Shown here piece after piece: positions 48,696-61,500 of a DNA stretch of 64,000 bases. How positions within the stretch are numbered: position 1 is the first letter of the stretch; the number at the start of each line of letters is the position of its first letter. Both the position numbers and the translations under genes were made by a program. The DNA comes from Lottia gigantea (lineage: Eukaryota; Mollusca; Gastropoda; Lottiidae). The notes under the pieces were generated by a model. It was not told the DNA's origin. It searched no databases and saw nothing but the letters and a program-made list of their open reading frames with translations. Location: NCBI RefSeq assembly GCF_000327385.1, contig NW_008710834.1:455043-519042 (forward strand). Reading direction: 5' to 3'.

Positions 48696-50702
48696 TGGTG
48701 TATATTACTATAGTATTGAGCGCAACTAGGCGGACTGAATGACTTAAGTCGTTGAGGCCATAGAAAACACCACCATGAATTGTGTATAGGCCTCTCAGTG
48801 ACAGGGCCACGGCATGATAAATGTGTCCTATGAATGTGTGAGTTGATCGTGTCTCGGTACAGACTTGTAACATGTTGAAATTACACCATTAAGTTGGAAG
48901 GATTTTGGACTTCAGGTGACAAGTGTACACGGTAACTGTAGTGTGAAGGATAGTGCGATTGAGATAAGATTCGCGGAGATTTGACGCTAGTTGATAAGAC
49001 AGTGCTTGGATAATTGGCATCATTGTAGCCGATATGACTCGCCTCTTTCATTGATTGTCTTGAAAGGACTTAACGATTTTCTATTGGATCTAGTTTGATT
49101 TGGTCAGTTGTTAAGATCTTGATACTGTGATACCGTGTGCAGTCTCTATTCATTGTTTTCTCATTACGATTCAGTGTCGATTATTTTCTAATAACTACTG
49201 TGTATATGATTTAAACAACGTTTATTATCAACTTTATACTAATTGCTGGAAATGCTGGTTAATTTGCTAGTGATAGTCAACTCGTTTACAACACTATTCT
49301 ACAATTAGCTCACCGGCGGCTGTGTATGAAATTTTTTTCTCTGGCTGTAATCCGAGATTGGTGTATTCTTCTAATCTGTGAGGCTCAGTTTCTAGCCCGG
49401 GGAGCGATTGCAGGAGAAGAATAGCCACGACGAACATCTATTAGAAATTGTTGTATACTGTCACAGTCAGTGGTCTTAGAGTTTTCTACTCTTAATATCC
49501 TAAAAACAGCGACATGGGGTGGTTAAAAGAGAGAAAAGGAGCTAGGAATGTAACCCATAAACGATAAATTGCTATTCTTCTCCTCGTTACGACCATGTTA
49601 AAGGATCTAAACGCCTCCTGAGGAGTATTGTACACAATTTAATCTGATCTAAATAGAGGAATTTAGGATTTTAATTTTTAACAAAAATATGGCTTAGATA
49701 TCAGTAGGTAAATACTTTTCATTACTAAATTAACTAATTTTTTGTAATAATTGCGAAAAATTATGTAAATGAGCTTTACCATTGAAATTGTTTTTCAGAT
49801 TGATAAATTATTTATGTGTCAACTGTGATATATTACGGTCAACGCTTAATTTATGCATTACGTAATGTGCCATGAATATTCATAAAATACAATTTAAAAA
49901 ATAAATACAAGTTTTATATATCATTGTTCATTACTTTTAAATGTACTTAAAAAAACAGTAGCTTGATAAAAGCCTATATAAAATTTTACATTTACAAATT
50001 AAATTATAATAAAATATAAAATTCATTCAACCACTTTCAAAATTCCAATTTTCCATAAAAATTTACTAGACGTCATTTCAATTTTTCCACAAAGAATTAA
50101 AAGGCTTAAGATAAAATTTATTATTGAAATTTCAATAATTAAACGAATAGTTATTGAAAACTAGAAATTTATATATGCAAAAATAAAATAATAAGTCATT
50201 TTTTGTTATCAAATATCATAATTATGTTTTGTTTCACCTTTTTATAGTTATAATAACAATAAAGAATTCATTTTACTCTGTGGTTAATGTAATAAATTAT
50301 TACATTATAATTATCTGATCGTTGAATTATTTTATTGTTAATGTGGTAAAGCAGCTGCATAAAACACCATTTCTACAGCTATTTTGTCATTTTAAGCAAT
50401 TTGTAAACCATATATTATATCATACACTCGGTGAAAGGTTTAGATTCTTTCAAGTTAGTTGAATAAGGTCACCAAAATTCACTAAAAAAAATACTGGAAA
50501 TCGAGTAAGTGGCTCTTAGTGCTTTAATGGACTTTTGTAAAAAGATAACATAAACTTTAATATTTATGTTATTTGAATTTGGAATTAGAGCGATTCTGCT
50601 TTAAAATTAAATACAAGAAATGTGAATGTTTATTTGAAATTTACAAAGATTATGCAAAATCTCTACAAAGAATATACTCTGCTTTTTCATTTGTAATTTA
50701 CA

Positions 50703-50795
50703 GATGCTTTTGTATTTGAAAATAACAACGCTTTTGTATTTTGTCATTCAAAATAACAACGCTTTTATATTTTGTTATTCAAAATAACAACGATT
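50703..50795. repeat. Short tandem repeat, about 31-bp unit, three copies
   Basis: Three copies of CTTTTGTATTTTGTCATTCA followed by AAATAACAACG; the first copy lacks part of the middle. It lies about 100 bp upstream of the acceptor of the start-codon exon. Confidence 0.85.
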
Positions 50796-50890
50796 GTGTA
50801 ATATTAATTCATTTTAATTTTCAAATATGTCTTTCTTAAAGTTCCTTATGGATATATTGTGAAATTTCAATGCTTTTCTTTATATTTCAG

Positions 50891-51041
50891 GTTTTTAAAC
50901 CCAGATGTGAGGTTTGGTGTGGTGAATGACACCATTTTGATTGTGTTCAGAAAATCAAGACAAAACCACGACATAAAAGAACAAATATCAGACACGACAA
51001 GCTGGATATCTCTATAGTGGATGACGTCATGCCTGCCAAAG
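50891..51041 (+). CDS. Exon with 5'UTR and start codon (MPAK), 151 nt
   Basis: The acceptor is TTCTTTATATTTCAG| with a long pyrimidine-rich run, and the donor is CCAAAG|GTAAGA. Only 51029-51041 is coding under this model; it leaves phase 1. G at -3 and C at +4 give a fair start context. An in-frame stop at 50927 and no earlier in-frame ATG fix this start. A perfect CRE, TGACGTCA, spans 51022-51029 and shares its last A with the ATG. Confidence 0.55.
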
Positions 51042-52517
51042 GTAAGAACCAATATTTATATGTAAAATGGATCTTTACGTCCCTCTACCTTTAATGGTAT
51101 ATCAAACCAGGGTTATTATTCTGTTCGAGGCTGGATAGTCAGATGTATGGAATTATGTATATGAATTGTATGTATGCAATATGACAATTAAGTTAACACA
51201 TTGTATGCACGGTGATTTGGAAGTTACATTTACACATTGTATGCAGTAGGCTATGATATGAAAATTACATGTACCCTTTGTATGCACAATGATATGAGCA
51301 TTACGTAAACAAATTGTATGAACTTGAATTGGAAGTTACGTTAACACATCGTATGCACTATGATATGGACATTCTGTTAATACATTGTATGCACGATGAT
51401 TTGGAAGTTACATATACACAGTGTATGCACTACGATATGAAAATTACGTTACGCATACACTTTCTATGTACTATGATATTGGCAAGGAGTCAGTCCAATT
51501 TACGTTGGTTTAGTATAGTAGTATGTGTCATGTGTATTCGATTTCGATCAATGAATTTTTCCCATGGTTGATAGTAATATAAAGTTCTAAAATCAATGAA
51601 AAGGTCAATAACTACTAAGATCTTAAATTGCTTAGTTCAAAATATTGCAAGGGCTTCCCATACACACTTTCAACATTGAATTTATACAAATTTTTTAACT
51701 TTAAGCAATTTATATTATAAGCAATTTTAGGTCATAACCTCAGAGTATTATTTCCTTTTAGTAATTTTCTAAGAGAATTAACACGTGTAGGCAATATTAA
51801 GTTAGGAATGAATTAAAAAAAAAATCAAATTAACCTTGCAATACACGCTGGGTTCACATTGACCCAATTTATTTCAATCAATATATAATCTTGTATATAT
51901 TCTAACAATAAATTGTGATATTAAAACAAGTTCTACTCAGCATCTCGACACAAGAATGCAAAAAGGATATTTCAATGGAAAAATTCAAGTTTTTTTTATC
52001 AATTTGACACGGCTAATGGTCAAAGATATGAATCTACATTTCATAAAAATGATTATTAGGTTACAATTAATGATATGAAATAATTACTTATTCAAACTAA
52101 AGTCAAATTTTCCAAAGTAGAATTTCATGCATAATTATCAACTTAAGCAATTAGTCTGTTGAAAAGCAAAGAATCAATTAACACCAGTGCCATTTGATAA
52201 AAAAATTAAACGCTTAAATGCATTGAATAATTCACATTGGAATATAGATAAAACAAATTATTTACAACTGATATAGTAGGTAATAAGACGACAATAAATA
52301 GGCTTAAAAATTTCCAGAGTGTTAACTATAACGAGAATTGTTGACATTATGATATCTATGTCATCTAAATGAGTAAAATTATAAATTTCCACCCAAGTTT
52401 GAAATAAATACGTATTACTTTGTTCTGTTTTTTTTAATTATGGGAAAAATTGAATATACAAAATATATATAAACAATTACATAAATACAATTATTATTAT
52501 TACATGTATTATTATTA

Positions 52518-52548
<31 letters not shown>

Positions 52549-55500
52549 CGCACTCTGCTAAAACTATAGGATAAAAATAATTTAATTACAAAAAAAAAAT
52601 CTTATAAAATGCGATGATCCTTTTCAGTCAGATAATTTTCTAATTATTTAATAAATAGATAGATTATTACTTATAGATTTTTTCTTGCCGTCGGCACACA
52701 TCAAAGAAACTACATTGATTTTTTCTTATAAGATATAACAATATGTCATCTAAATAATCAATTATAACTACTTTATGTTATTTATATTATTCCTTTTATT
52801 TATATTTCGTTTTCGAAATAACAATGTGCATAAAGAAAAAAGTTGGATTGTCCTGAAATATCAGAATAACCGAAATTCTTTCGAAAGAGGATTTATGAAC
52901 TAATCAGTTGAAAACGTTTTCTTTATGAAAAATAAAAATAAATTCTGAAACCGGAAGTAGAGTTATTACTTCAGGTCATGTTTAAATATGTGTCCCCTAA
53001 AGTTTAAAATTAAAGTTTCAAAATTCAATGACAATGACTTCAAAAGTTCAGAAAAAATCAAATTTAAAAAGCAAAGTTTGAGCTAGATTTTAGGCAGAAC
53101 TAAAAAGAATTAACAAAAGAAAAGATGCTGAAGTTAACAGTTTATTAATGAAGTCTAGAAAAGAAATGATTTATAACTTAAGATTACACATTTCATCAAA
53201 CTTCTTATTTCGCCTTATCTCCACTCTTTAACGCACTTTTCATATTCTATAAATTTTCATGTTTTACTGCATTCAAGATTGATTTATTTGTTGAATGTCT
53301 CTTCGTTTTTATCAAAAGGAAATATTAGTAATAGTTGATTTGAGAAATGGCCATTTATCGCGTAGTACGATCTCTAGACAGACCTTATAAACTACAAATA
53401 TCTTGAAATATTCATCTTCAAAACACTAACCTAAATGACTCAGGCATCGATTCATCCACCGACATCACAAAAACACCAAACAAATGATCATGAATTCTAT
53501 CACTTTATTCCTCAAATTTTAATTTGCTGTGACGCAATCTTTGACAAAGGCACTGATGGAAATATGCAGGAATTCCTTATTCTCACGAGAGTTGATTTCC
53601 CTATTTTGTATCGACTAGAGAGAAGTTCTAATCGTTCTAACAAATTGCTTGAATCCGATCAGTATCTCTCTATGACCATTAGTTACATTGCTTTGTTTTT
53701 CTGATTGAAGCAATGAAATTGATGTTCGTTAAAGATCATTGTCATCATCACTTGCTTAACAACTTAAATAGCTCTTGTTTACAACTGATATAGCTTTTTT
53801 TGTTTACAAAGCAAATATCGATCGTTTACAAATTACTGTTAAAGCATAGATTGTTTACCACTGAATTAGCTTTTCAGTAACATGGCAAATAGCTGTTCAT
53901 CACAAACTGAAGTATCTCCCTCTCAGCATAACTAGATCTTGTTTACAAAAGAAATAGCTTTTTAGCAACATTTTACTAAAAAATTACTGTTAAAACAGTC
54001 ATCACCAACTGAACTAGCTCCTTATCACCATGAATAACTTTTGCTTACAACTAAAATATCTCATTGCAAAAACTAGGGTTTTTTTTAGTAACAATGTAAT
54101 AGTTTTTGTAGTTGATATAGCTTTTATCAACAACTGATTTCATCATAAATAGTTCTTGTTTACAAATGAAATATCTCCTATCAACAACTGAACTAGTTTT
54201 TTAACATCATCAAAATGTGCTGCAACATCTGACAACAATTGAAATGGGTTTAAAACTCCAATAATAGTATTCTGCAAAATCAATTGCTATGACTTTGTGT
54301 AGCTTGTGCTCTTCGTACAAAAAGAAAAGTTAAATCCCAGCATAAAATAAAGCTCCTTGTCGCCAAAACATAAATTAAAAACCATCTTGTACAATTTTTC
54401 GATCAAAATAAGAGACGCAGTATAGTCAACAAAAATAAAAAGTCTAATATAACTATTTAAAGATGTGCAGTGATTCTCCCACGATTTGGTTAAAAAGGCA
54501 ACTTGTAATAAATATTTAAAGGGTATGAATTTTTACAATATTTCTTGAATCAAAATCAGCGACGCCAATACTGATCGTGAAAGGGAGAAAAAGAGAAAGT
54601 CATCTATACAAAACACTATAGTGAAGATATAAAAAAAAAATCTCTCGTCAATCGCCACAGACCGTAGCTCTCCAATATTAATGAATATAAAGTGATAGCG
54701 GTTTAAAGGCAACTTTTGCTTGTCAGAGGTAGAAAAGGACAATAAATTAAAGATGATAGCGATCAATAGGGATTTTTAGAATTGAACACATTAACCTTGT
54801 TCTGGTGGATTTATTTCATCAAACAATTCCCTTGTTAAACATCTCATTCATTAGTCGTGTTTGTTGTTTAAATTATCTCATCTCCGTATTTGCTCAACTA
54901 GTTTTCTCTTTTATTGATGAGGAAGTTGCACATTGGAACTGGTGTTATTGGTACTGTAAATATATATTTGAATAACAATGTTTTGTTCCATTGAACTACA
55001 TGTAATTCAAATTCGCAGATCTGGGCATATTTTCGTCATTATCAAAGTAAAGTGAAAGGTGAAAGGAGCTTCAATTCTGATCTGGTAGTTATATGTGCTG
55101 TGCTCAATAAACTAATTTAACGGTGTACTGCTAATTTTTGTTGTCTAACAAAGCTTAACCTATGTTACGTAGTAGAGCAATGCCAAATTTAACTATACAA
55201 ATGTTCTGAAAAGGAAACCGCCATGCATAAGAGGACAGTAGTTATCAACCAAATGTAAAATCGGAATCTTAATAAGACACATTTCAGTCTGCATATCATG
55301 AACGATTCAGATCTACAAGTGTTTGATTTGACACGATCTTCGGAAAGCATCAATCTCCTTTAGGATGAAAACATGATAAGTCATTGTGCTAAGGTATTTA
55401 AGTCCTGTCTGCAAATTGGCAGTTTTCAAGACAACAATTCCGAAGACAATATTGGATGCATTGTAATGTTCTCAAGTTGTAAGCTAACGACTCAATAACT

Positions 55501-58500
55501 GACAAGCGAGATCTGGAAGTAAAGATCCCATGAATTCTGTCGATATTAGCGTTAAGTCCCTAGTAATTATTACTTAATCTCCGTTATAATAGGGTTGGCC
55601 TTCTCTTCTTATCTTCATGACCTCCACTGCAACAGTCTCGCAGATAATGTCACTTCCGTATAGTCTCGAATATTAGGTCCATTTCTAAAACAAGATATAG
55701 CATTGACTTCGCTGCATGACCTTAACTAGCAAATTTAAATCTATTTTGAACTAAATCTCCAAGCATCTGTCTTCAGAGGTAGGTGATTAAGCATATTTAA
55801 TTCATTTAAGACACCAATGAGACTAGTGTGCATGCTTGCATGATGCAATTCTCAAAAACTACACCTCTAGTTTCAATGCTTATACAAAGCAAATATGAGC
55901 CATGTCCGGGAGTAAGGTAAAGTCAAAATTTAAAAGAGCTTTATGTGGTACCAATACTGTTTTAGGCAGTCACGTTGTCTAATGGTCTGCGTTATTGAGA
56001 CTTTCAGAAAGTGACTTGATGATAGAGTCTACTGTCTTGATTAAGTAGGCCATGATAGGATTTAACCGATTCTAACGGTTAGTTAGACGAAATGAATATT
56101 TAAAGATAGAGAGCACCATTAACGTACAGGCCTCATTTCACAGCAATCCCCTCTGATTGATTTGAGATTTCAATAAATGGCACAAGTCTAAAACCTTCAG
56201 TCGTACACTTTATTTCATAGAATCTTTAACATATGACTACGGTATACAATTGTCCGTTCCTCAGGTCATGGACTTCGCCAAATTTGCAAAGGAACAAAAA
56301 ATAAAAGTACCCTTTGCCTCGTACAAATTGCAAATAAGCTGTTTATCTGGTCGTGGTCTGGTCTTTAAAACAATCCATTCAGCACATGTACAAATGACTA
56401 CCAAAATGGGTTGAACATTAATATAGGTTTTTATATACATAGCATATTACTTTACACCCAGTGACTTCCAACCTCGCATTTCATGAATATATCAACTATA
56501 TTACTAAATATTATTACACCAAGCCGTGAATCAATAGCACGAACCTGAATACAAATTATCGATTTGAACTTTTTTTATGTCACAAAATACAATAGGCTGT
56601 CAGCATAACAATATGCATGTAGCACACCTATAATGCACCTTAATGCAATTATTCTGACGTATTCTATGCGTTAAGCTTCTGTTTTAAGTGATATATGCAC
56701 GCTTTCGTACGGTTCAACGATAATAGTGCTCACTATTTCTTACATGCTTATTGTAAAGCTAAAAATATACTTTAGTTCTAGTGTTCGATGCATTATTGAA
56801 TTTTCTGTCTAACATACTGTTGAAACGTCCTTCAGAGTCGTGTTTTAGTAACAGCTAAAATAGCCATTGATGGTAAATGCGATTTGGCTTAAAATGAATA
56901 TGAGCGCAGAATATACTTAGATACTCATTTCTCCATTATTGGTTATTGTGCTTGCCGTTTTTTTTTTGCAAAACATAGGAAATAAGGAATAGCGCCTATT
57001 TCTATTCCTTCGTCAGACTCGATAAAAATGAAATAATTTTAAGTCCTGCTTTTTTGCTCTTGATTGGACAGAATTATGAAAGAAAATGGATAAATTTAAT
57101 GATAAACTTTGCTAGTAACATGTCATCTTTGACGCCAAGATTGTTCAAATGATAGTTTTAGCATCTCAGATGTAGTTTGAATCATTCCAAAAGGTCCCAG
57201 TCATAAAAAACGGCATACGATGTTGTTGGTTAATTAGTAACTCAAAATGTTGCTACCTAGATGTGTTCCTTTAAGCATTGTTTTCGTAAACAAAATGTCG
57301 GCGCAGCCACTAGCATTGCAATACATCACTTTGGCAATGTTACGTTAGCTTGCATGACAAGTTCGTTCGGTCACCAAACGCGAGGGGTCGGGAAAAAGAG
57401 TTTCAGGGTCAATAGTTGGACATGGGAGATCGGTTTGTATCTTGTTTTCTCCTGAATTGGACGACATGTCCATCGATCATAAAACCCGAGCCTACATTCT
57501 TATTTAGACATTGTAATAATAGACAATATACTTTATATACCTGTATGTCGAAATACACCAAAATATTTCATTGAAAGACAGGTTAGTTTAGTCAGGTTTC
57601 AAATGATAATGAGATGTGCTCACTTGTTTTTTCTCACATTTATTATGGTTTAGTCAAATAGCGAGGTTCTGATTTTGTGTTTCTTAGATATGTATTTGGA
57701 TTTTTAGCATGGCATTCTGGAAGGACTTTGTCGTTGGTTGACCCAGGTAATAGTTATATAAAATGCTGGCTTATGAAATATTTTTTTTTCAAACAGGATT
57801 ATGAGGTTATGATTTTTGAACAGTATTTGAGCGTGATTCAAATGTGTCTAATATGTTATTTATAAGTGTCTTATATAATATGGTATTCATTATGTATCTT
57901 ATATGGTAGGCCTATTCATATGTATCTAATATATGGTATTCATGTGTAACCTATATGATATTGGTGTATTCTACATGGTATTCATAATGTATCTTATATG
58001 GTATTTATATGTATCTTATTTGAAATTCATATGTATCTATGTATAATATAATGGGTGACTAAGTCAATGTTCTGGTATATTGGAAGGAATGGTAACGTAA
58101 AACCTGGATTCTTTATGACATTTCATTTTGGAAAGATTTAATCATTCGTTCATGATTTTCCAATATTCTGGCCCGTAGAGGATAATAAAGTCTCTTATAT
58201 ATTGATGCGTTTCTTGTTGTTTGCTTTGATTTTTAGAAGTTGTATTTAGATATTTATTGAATAGTAAAATACAGATGCAGCTTTTTCATGCTGATTAATG
58301 CTGTTGTTTGGGGTCATCGGAACCTTAATTAGCATGAACAAGACGTGATACCGGTGATTTTTCAATTTGTTTAGAACAACCATTTCAAATATTTTTGGCT
58401 TTAGATATTTCAAATGCAACTTAATGCATATATATATTTTCTAATTAAGTTTGTAATGTTTGTCTTTGCAGAAGAAGAGGCAAGCCCTGGTAGTGCTCAG

Positions 58501-58564
58501 GCGTGCAGTGATACCAGTAGTAACGGTTCCACTAATGCAGTGAAGAAACATTCCAGAAAACGTG
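50891..58564 (+). CDS. 5' part of an unrecognised gene with MPAK N-terminus (two exons seen, continues right)
   Basis: Two exons join in phase: 50891-51041 (5'UTR plus 13 coding bases) and 58472-58564. The start is the ATG at 51029, the first in frame after a TGA at 50927. The 35 residues seen read MPAKEEEASPGSAQACSDTS, then SNGSTNAVKKHSRKR, and the last base begins a Gly, Val, Ala, Asp or Glu codon. The segment is acidic then Ser/Thr/Asn-rich, ending in a basic KKHSRKR patch that could be a nuclear localisation signal. That composition, tiny first coding exon and very long introns are typical of animal transcription or chromatin factors, but no domain is present, so the function is unknown. 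The rest lies beyond 64000. Confidence 0.55.
51165..51485. repeat. 36-bp minisatellite, about nine copies
   Basis: Unit approximately TAACACATTGTATGCACGAT then GATTTGGAAGTTACAT. Two alternating versions are visible (GATTTGGAAG and GATATGAAAA), so the higher-order unit may be about 72 bp. It starts only 120 bp after the donor of the start-codon exon. The array keeps a frame open at 51314-51571, which I treat as a by-product. Confidence 0.9.
52490..52550. repeat. ATT trinucleotide microsatellite
   Basis: Runs of TTA/ATT, interrupted by ACATGT and ATC, about 60 bp. The longest pure run is about 27 bp. Confidence 0.95.
53745..54215. repeat. Old degenerate tandem repeat, CTTGTTTACAACTGAAATAG type
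   Basis: Variants of TCTTGTTTACAACTGATATA GCTTTTTAGCAAC recur about ten times with irregular spacing. Alignment by eye is poor in the middle, so unit length (about 45 bp) and copy number are approximate. Confidence 0.55.
57865..58065. repeat. 24-bp minisatellite, about eight copies
   Basis: Imperfect repeats of TATGGTATTCATATGTATCT plus TATA. One copy contains GTAGGCCTATTC (TAGGCCTA at 57907). Confidence 0.85.
58472..58564 (+). CDS. Second coding exon of the MPAK gene (93 nt)
   Basis: The acceptor is TTTGTCTTTGCAG| and the donor is AAACGTG|GTGAGC. Enters phase 1 and leaves phase 1, in agreement with the previous exon. Encodes EEEASPGSAQACSDTS, SNGSTNAV and KKHSRKR. Codon use is less A/T-biased than the surrounding DNA, which supports coding. 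Confidence 0.6.
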
Positions 58565-61500
58565 GTGAGCTCAACTTTGATTATATTCTATCCGTCCTTA
58601 GTATATCGGGCATCGGCTGGTTGTTTTTTTTACGTATTGTGTCCTTATGAACTTAAAAATGAAGACCCGCTAAGCTTTGCACAGCTTTCTACCAAATTTT
58701 GAAGAGGGTAATTTCAGCCTTTGAGAACGCTAAAGCCCCGAAGACCATAAAAATAGTAGGCCGATACATCACCAGATTGAGAAGGTGCTGGTAATCAAAC
58801 GTGCATTGATGTGCACGTGGTAAAATTCGACCTAGTCCAATACAACTATTACAATCTCTTTTTTTCTCACACAAGAAACTATTGATTTCAACAAATTGAC
58901 TGTGAGGTCACGTGACCTCCTCTATTAATAACGTGTTAATTTCAAAAGTTATCTAGATAATAATAATCAAATGAATTATTCAACAGCATCATTTATTCCA
59001 TGCTCAAAAACCTAACGCTGTTCAGTGGCACTGTGATCGAACAGACCCGTTACCGTCGAGTACCCTTTCATAAAGCAACTCGTTTATAATTGAAGACGTA
59101 TTGAATACTATTATTGAAAAGTGTAAAATAAACTAGTCATCCTATTTATCAATTTTTGTTTATTAAGATTAGCATCACTTTATAACATCTATCAATATTT
59201 CATCATTATTCTTTTGTTAACTAGCAAGACTCGCTAGAATTAGGTTCAATGCTAATAAACCACTTAGCTTATCCTATGGTGGATTTTAATGTCAAGGGAA
59301 ATTGATAATGACAGCAAAAAGGAAAAATATACTTCCGTGTAGACTGCATTTTTGGATATTTTTGACTCATTTTCGTTATAAAGCGCTTGGAACTGTTTAC
59401 AATTTATTATTTCTGGTTTTAGTAGGCCAAATGTAAATGATACAGAAATTAATTTTAACTGATAAATAATAAATAATTCTAATATCTTTTATTTGAAAAA
59501 ATATAAGATCTATAAAAATTTATATTCAACGCTGTATTCAGCAAGCGAATTGACAACGTCTATATAATAATAATTCCGATATGACTAGAGCTAATGGGAC
59601 AAATTTTTGACATTATCTTCACATCATTGCGACATTATCTGAAATTATATGACATTATTAGTTGGCACATCAAATGGGATAAATTATATCTGATTTATGC
59701 AATAACAATTATCTGATATGTCACATATTATGTATGTGATAGTCTAGAATCCGTTGGTACTTAAGATGTCAAAATTTCATCAAATTCGAATCTAGCTTCG
59801 CTTGCAGCATATTGAGGCGACACTGGTATGCCATGGACTTGGATTCATAAATAGCATAATGTTGAAAATTGGCATTTCAACCTTGGGGACGTTGTACGAA
59901 ACCATGACGAAACTTTACATCATGGGCGCTTTTCTAGAATAATGGAAAGTTGGGCAAATCCTATGCAATTTATGCAGTTTGAAGCAAATTCACAAAAAGA
60001 ATATTAAAGCAGTTTTACTTGTCTTGACAACCCTTTGAGTTAAAAAAATAGCTGGCATGTTATTGGTTTCAAGGAAATCTCTGAGGTTTTTTTGGTATCA
60101 TAATTTAATGAGGAGCAATTAGTTAGCGCGTTGAAGCATGACGAGGCTATCTCGAAAATAAGAAAATATTTGGATTGCTTATGAATTATTGAAACGCATA
60201 CCTGTTAAAAAATCATTAGGGAAAAGTTGCAACCAAATTACCTTCACAAGTTTGTAGGCCTCGTGATTTGAAATATTTGTCTTCAAAGGTTTTATATTTT
60301 GGTTGGAATCGTAACATAAAATGTGTAATTATCACAATTTACTCAAGAGTAAGGTAAATTTTATAAAAAAAAATTGCGGTATTTGGAAATATCAAAGCAT
60401 TTCAACTTGCAAGAGAAATTGCCTTGATCGAGAAAAAATTAGACATATTTTCAGTTGGTTGAATACGGTAGTAATTTTAAAATATCTAGTGGGCTATTAT
60501 AGAATTTAACATGTCTGCACAGTTCACTGGACCGGAAGAACTTGGAGAGAAAATAAGAGAAAAAAGGGGAAAATGTACCATTGCATAAAGAGATCTACGG
60601 TAAAAAACCAGATCATTCGGTATTAACATATAAATAATTAGGCAACACACGTCATGCTTGGTAATTCTCACTTTTTGATGTTCCACCGTCCATGTTACAA
60701 TATGGTCGAATCTTAACTTGTAGATTGTTACAATCCTCACCTTAATTGGAAGTTAGTGTTTGATGTCTGCCGCTATGGGAAAAGGGACTTGAATTTAATG
60801 ATGGTTTAATTCTACCGTGATTGTAGTTTGATGAGCAGTAATTGGTTGGATGTCAATGTAACGATGTTTTGTAGTGGTGGCTGAGTTCCACCTAGTTAAG
60901 CTACTTGCTGACTCTATCCCAAGGCTTAGTTTTTCATTATAAAGGCCTTTCGCTATTCAATACATGCTGATTTGGAAAGGGGTGTATTAAGCCAAGTGAT
61001 TTAGGAGACAGTAGCTATAAATTCATTCACTGGTTTTCAGACATAATGATGAGAACAGCAACAGTTGTGTCTGGTTATAAATGTGTTTTCAATTCCAGAA
61101 CACTTTAATAGGTACATTGTAAAAAACATTGAAGTTTGAATGCTTTCAAACATTTTTACACCCATTGAACTAATTGATTTCTTTTCCTCACATGCTGTTA
61201 CTCAGCACAAAACATACAATTTTTATTGACATAAAGATCTGTATCATACCCTATATATAAGGATTATTATGTGATAAAATATAAATACTATTTGGCAAAA
61301 AAAGATTGTAATTGCCAGTTTGACCGAAAAACAAAACAAATACAAATTTTCGCCTAATATTTTCCCGAATTAGGCACAGGTCAAATTAATAATGTCGACC
61401 ATAAAACTCATTTGTATCAAGACAAATGATCGTTTAGTTCATTACCAAAGTTAGAATAACGACAATGTACTCGGCTTTAGAACATTATAACTTATTCTTA

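Larger units (their letters stand above)
42145..50890 (+). other. Probable first intron of the plus-strand gene
   Basis: About 8.7 kb, mostly AT-rich, if 42144 is the upstream exon end. It includes a less AT-rich block at 45100-45460, another at 47030-47240 with GTCGTTGACGAC, a LINE-like fragment near 48.5 kb, and a GC-richer block at 48900-49600 that could hold an alternative promoter. Exact inverted arms GGAGAAGAATAGC (49413-49425) and GCTATTCTTCTCC (49571-49583) lie in that last block. Confidence 0.3.
51042..58471 (+). other. Intron between the two plus-strand exons (about 7.4 kb)
   Basis: Donor GTAAGA at 51042 and acceptor TTTGTCTTTGCAG ending at 58471. Holds the 36-bp, 24-bp and ATT repeats listed separately, a degenerate repeat at 53745-54215, and a hairpin AAGGAATAG/CTATTCCTT at 56984-57010. 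An open frame at 53435-53704 has an ATG but no motif. Confidence 0.5.

Noticed and set aside
48574-48873. A 99-codon minus-strand frame overlapping the LINE-like fragment
   Set aside because: No motif, and codon use resembles random AT-rich DNA; the opposite strand explains part of it.
51314-51571. An 85-codon plus-strand frame after the start-codon exon
   Set aside because: By-product of the 36-bp minisatellite, whose unit length is a multiple of three.
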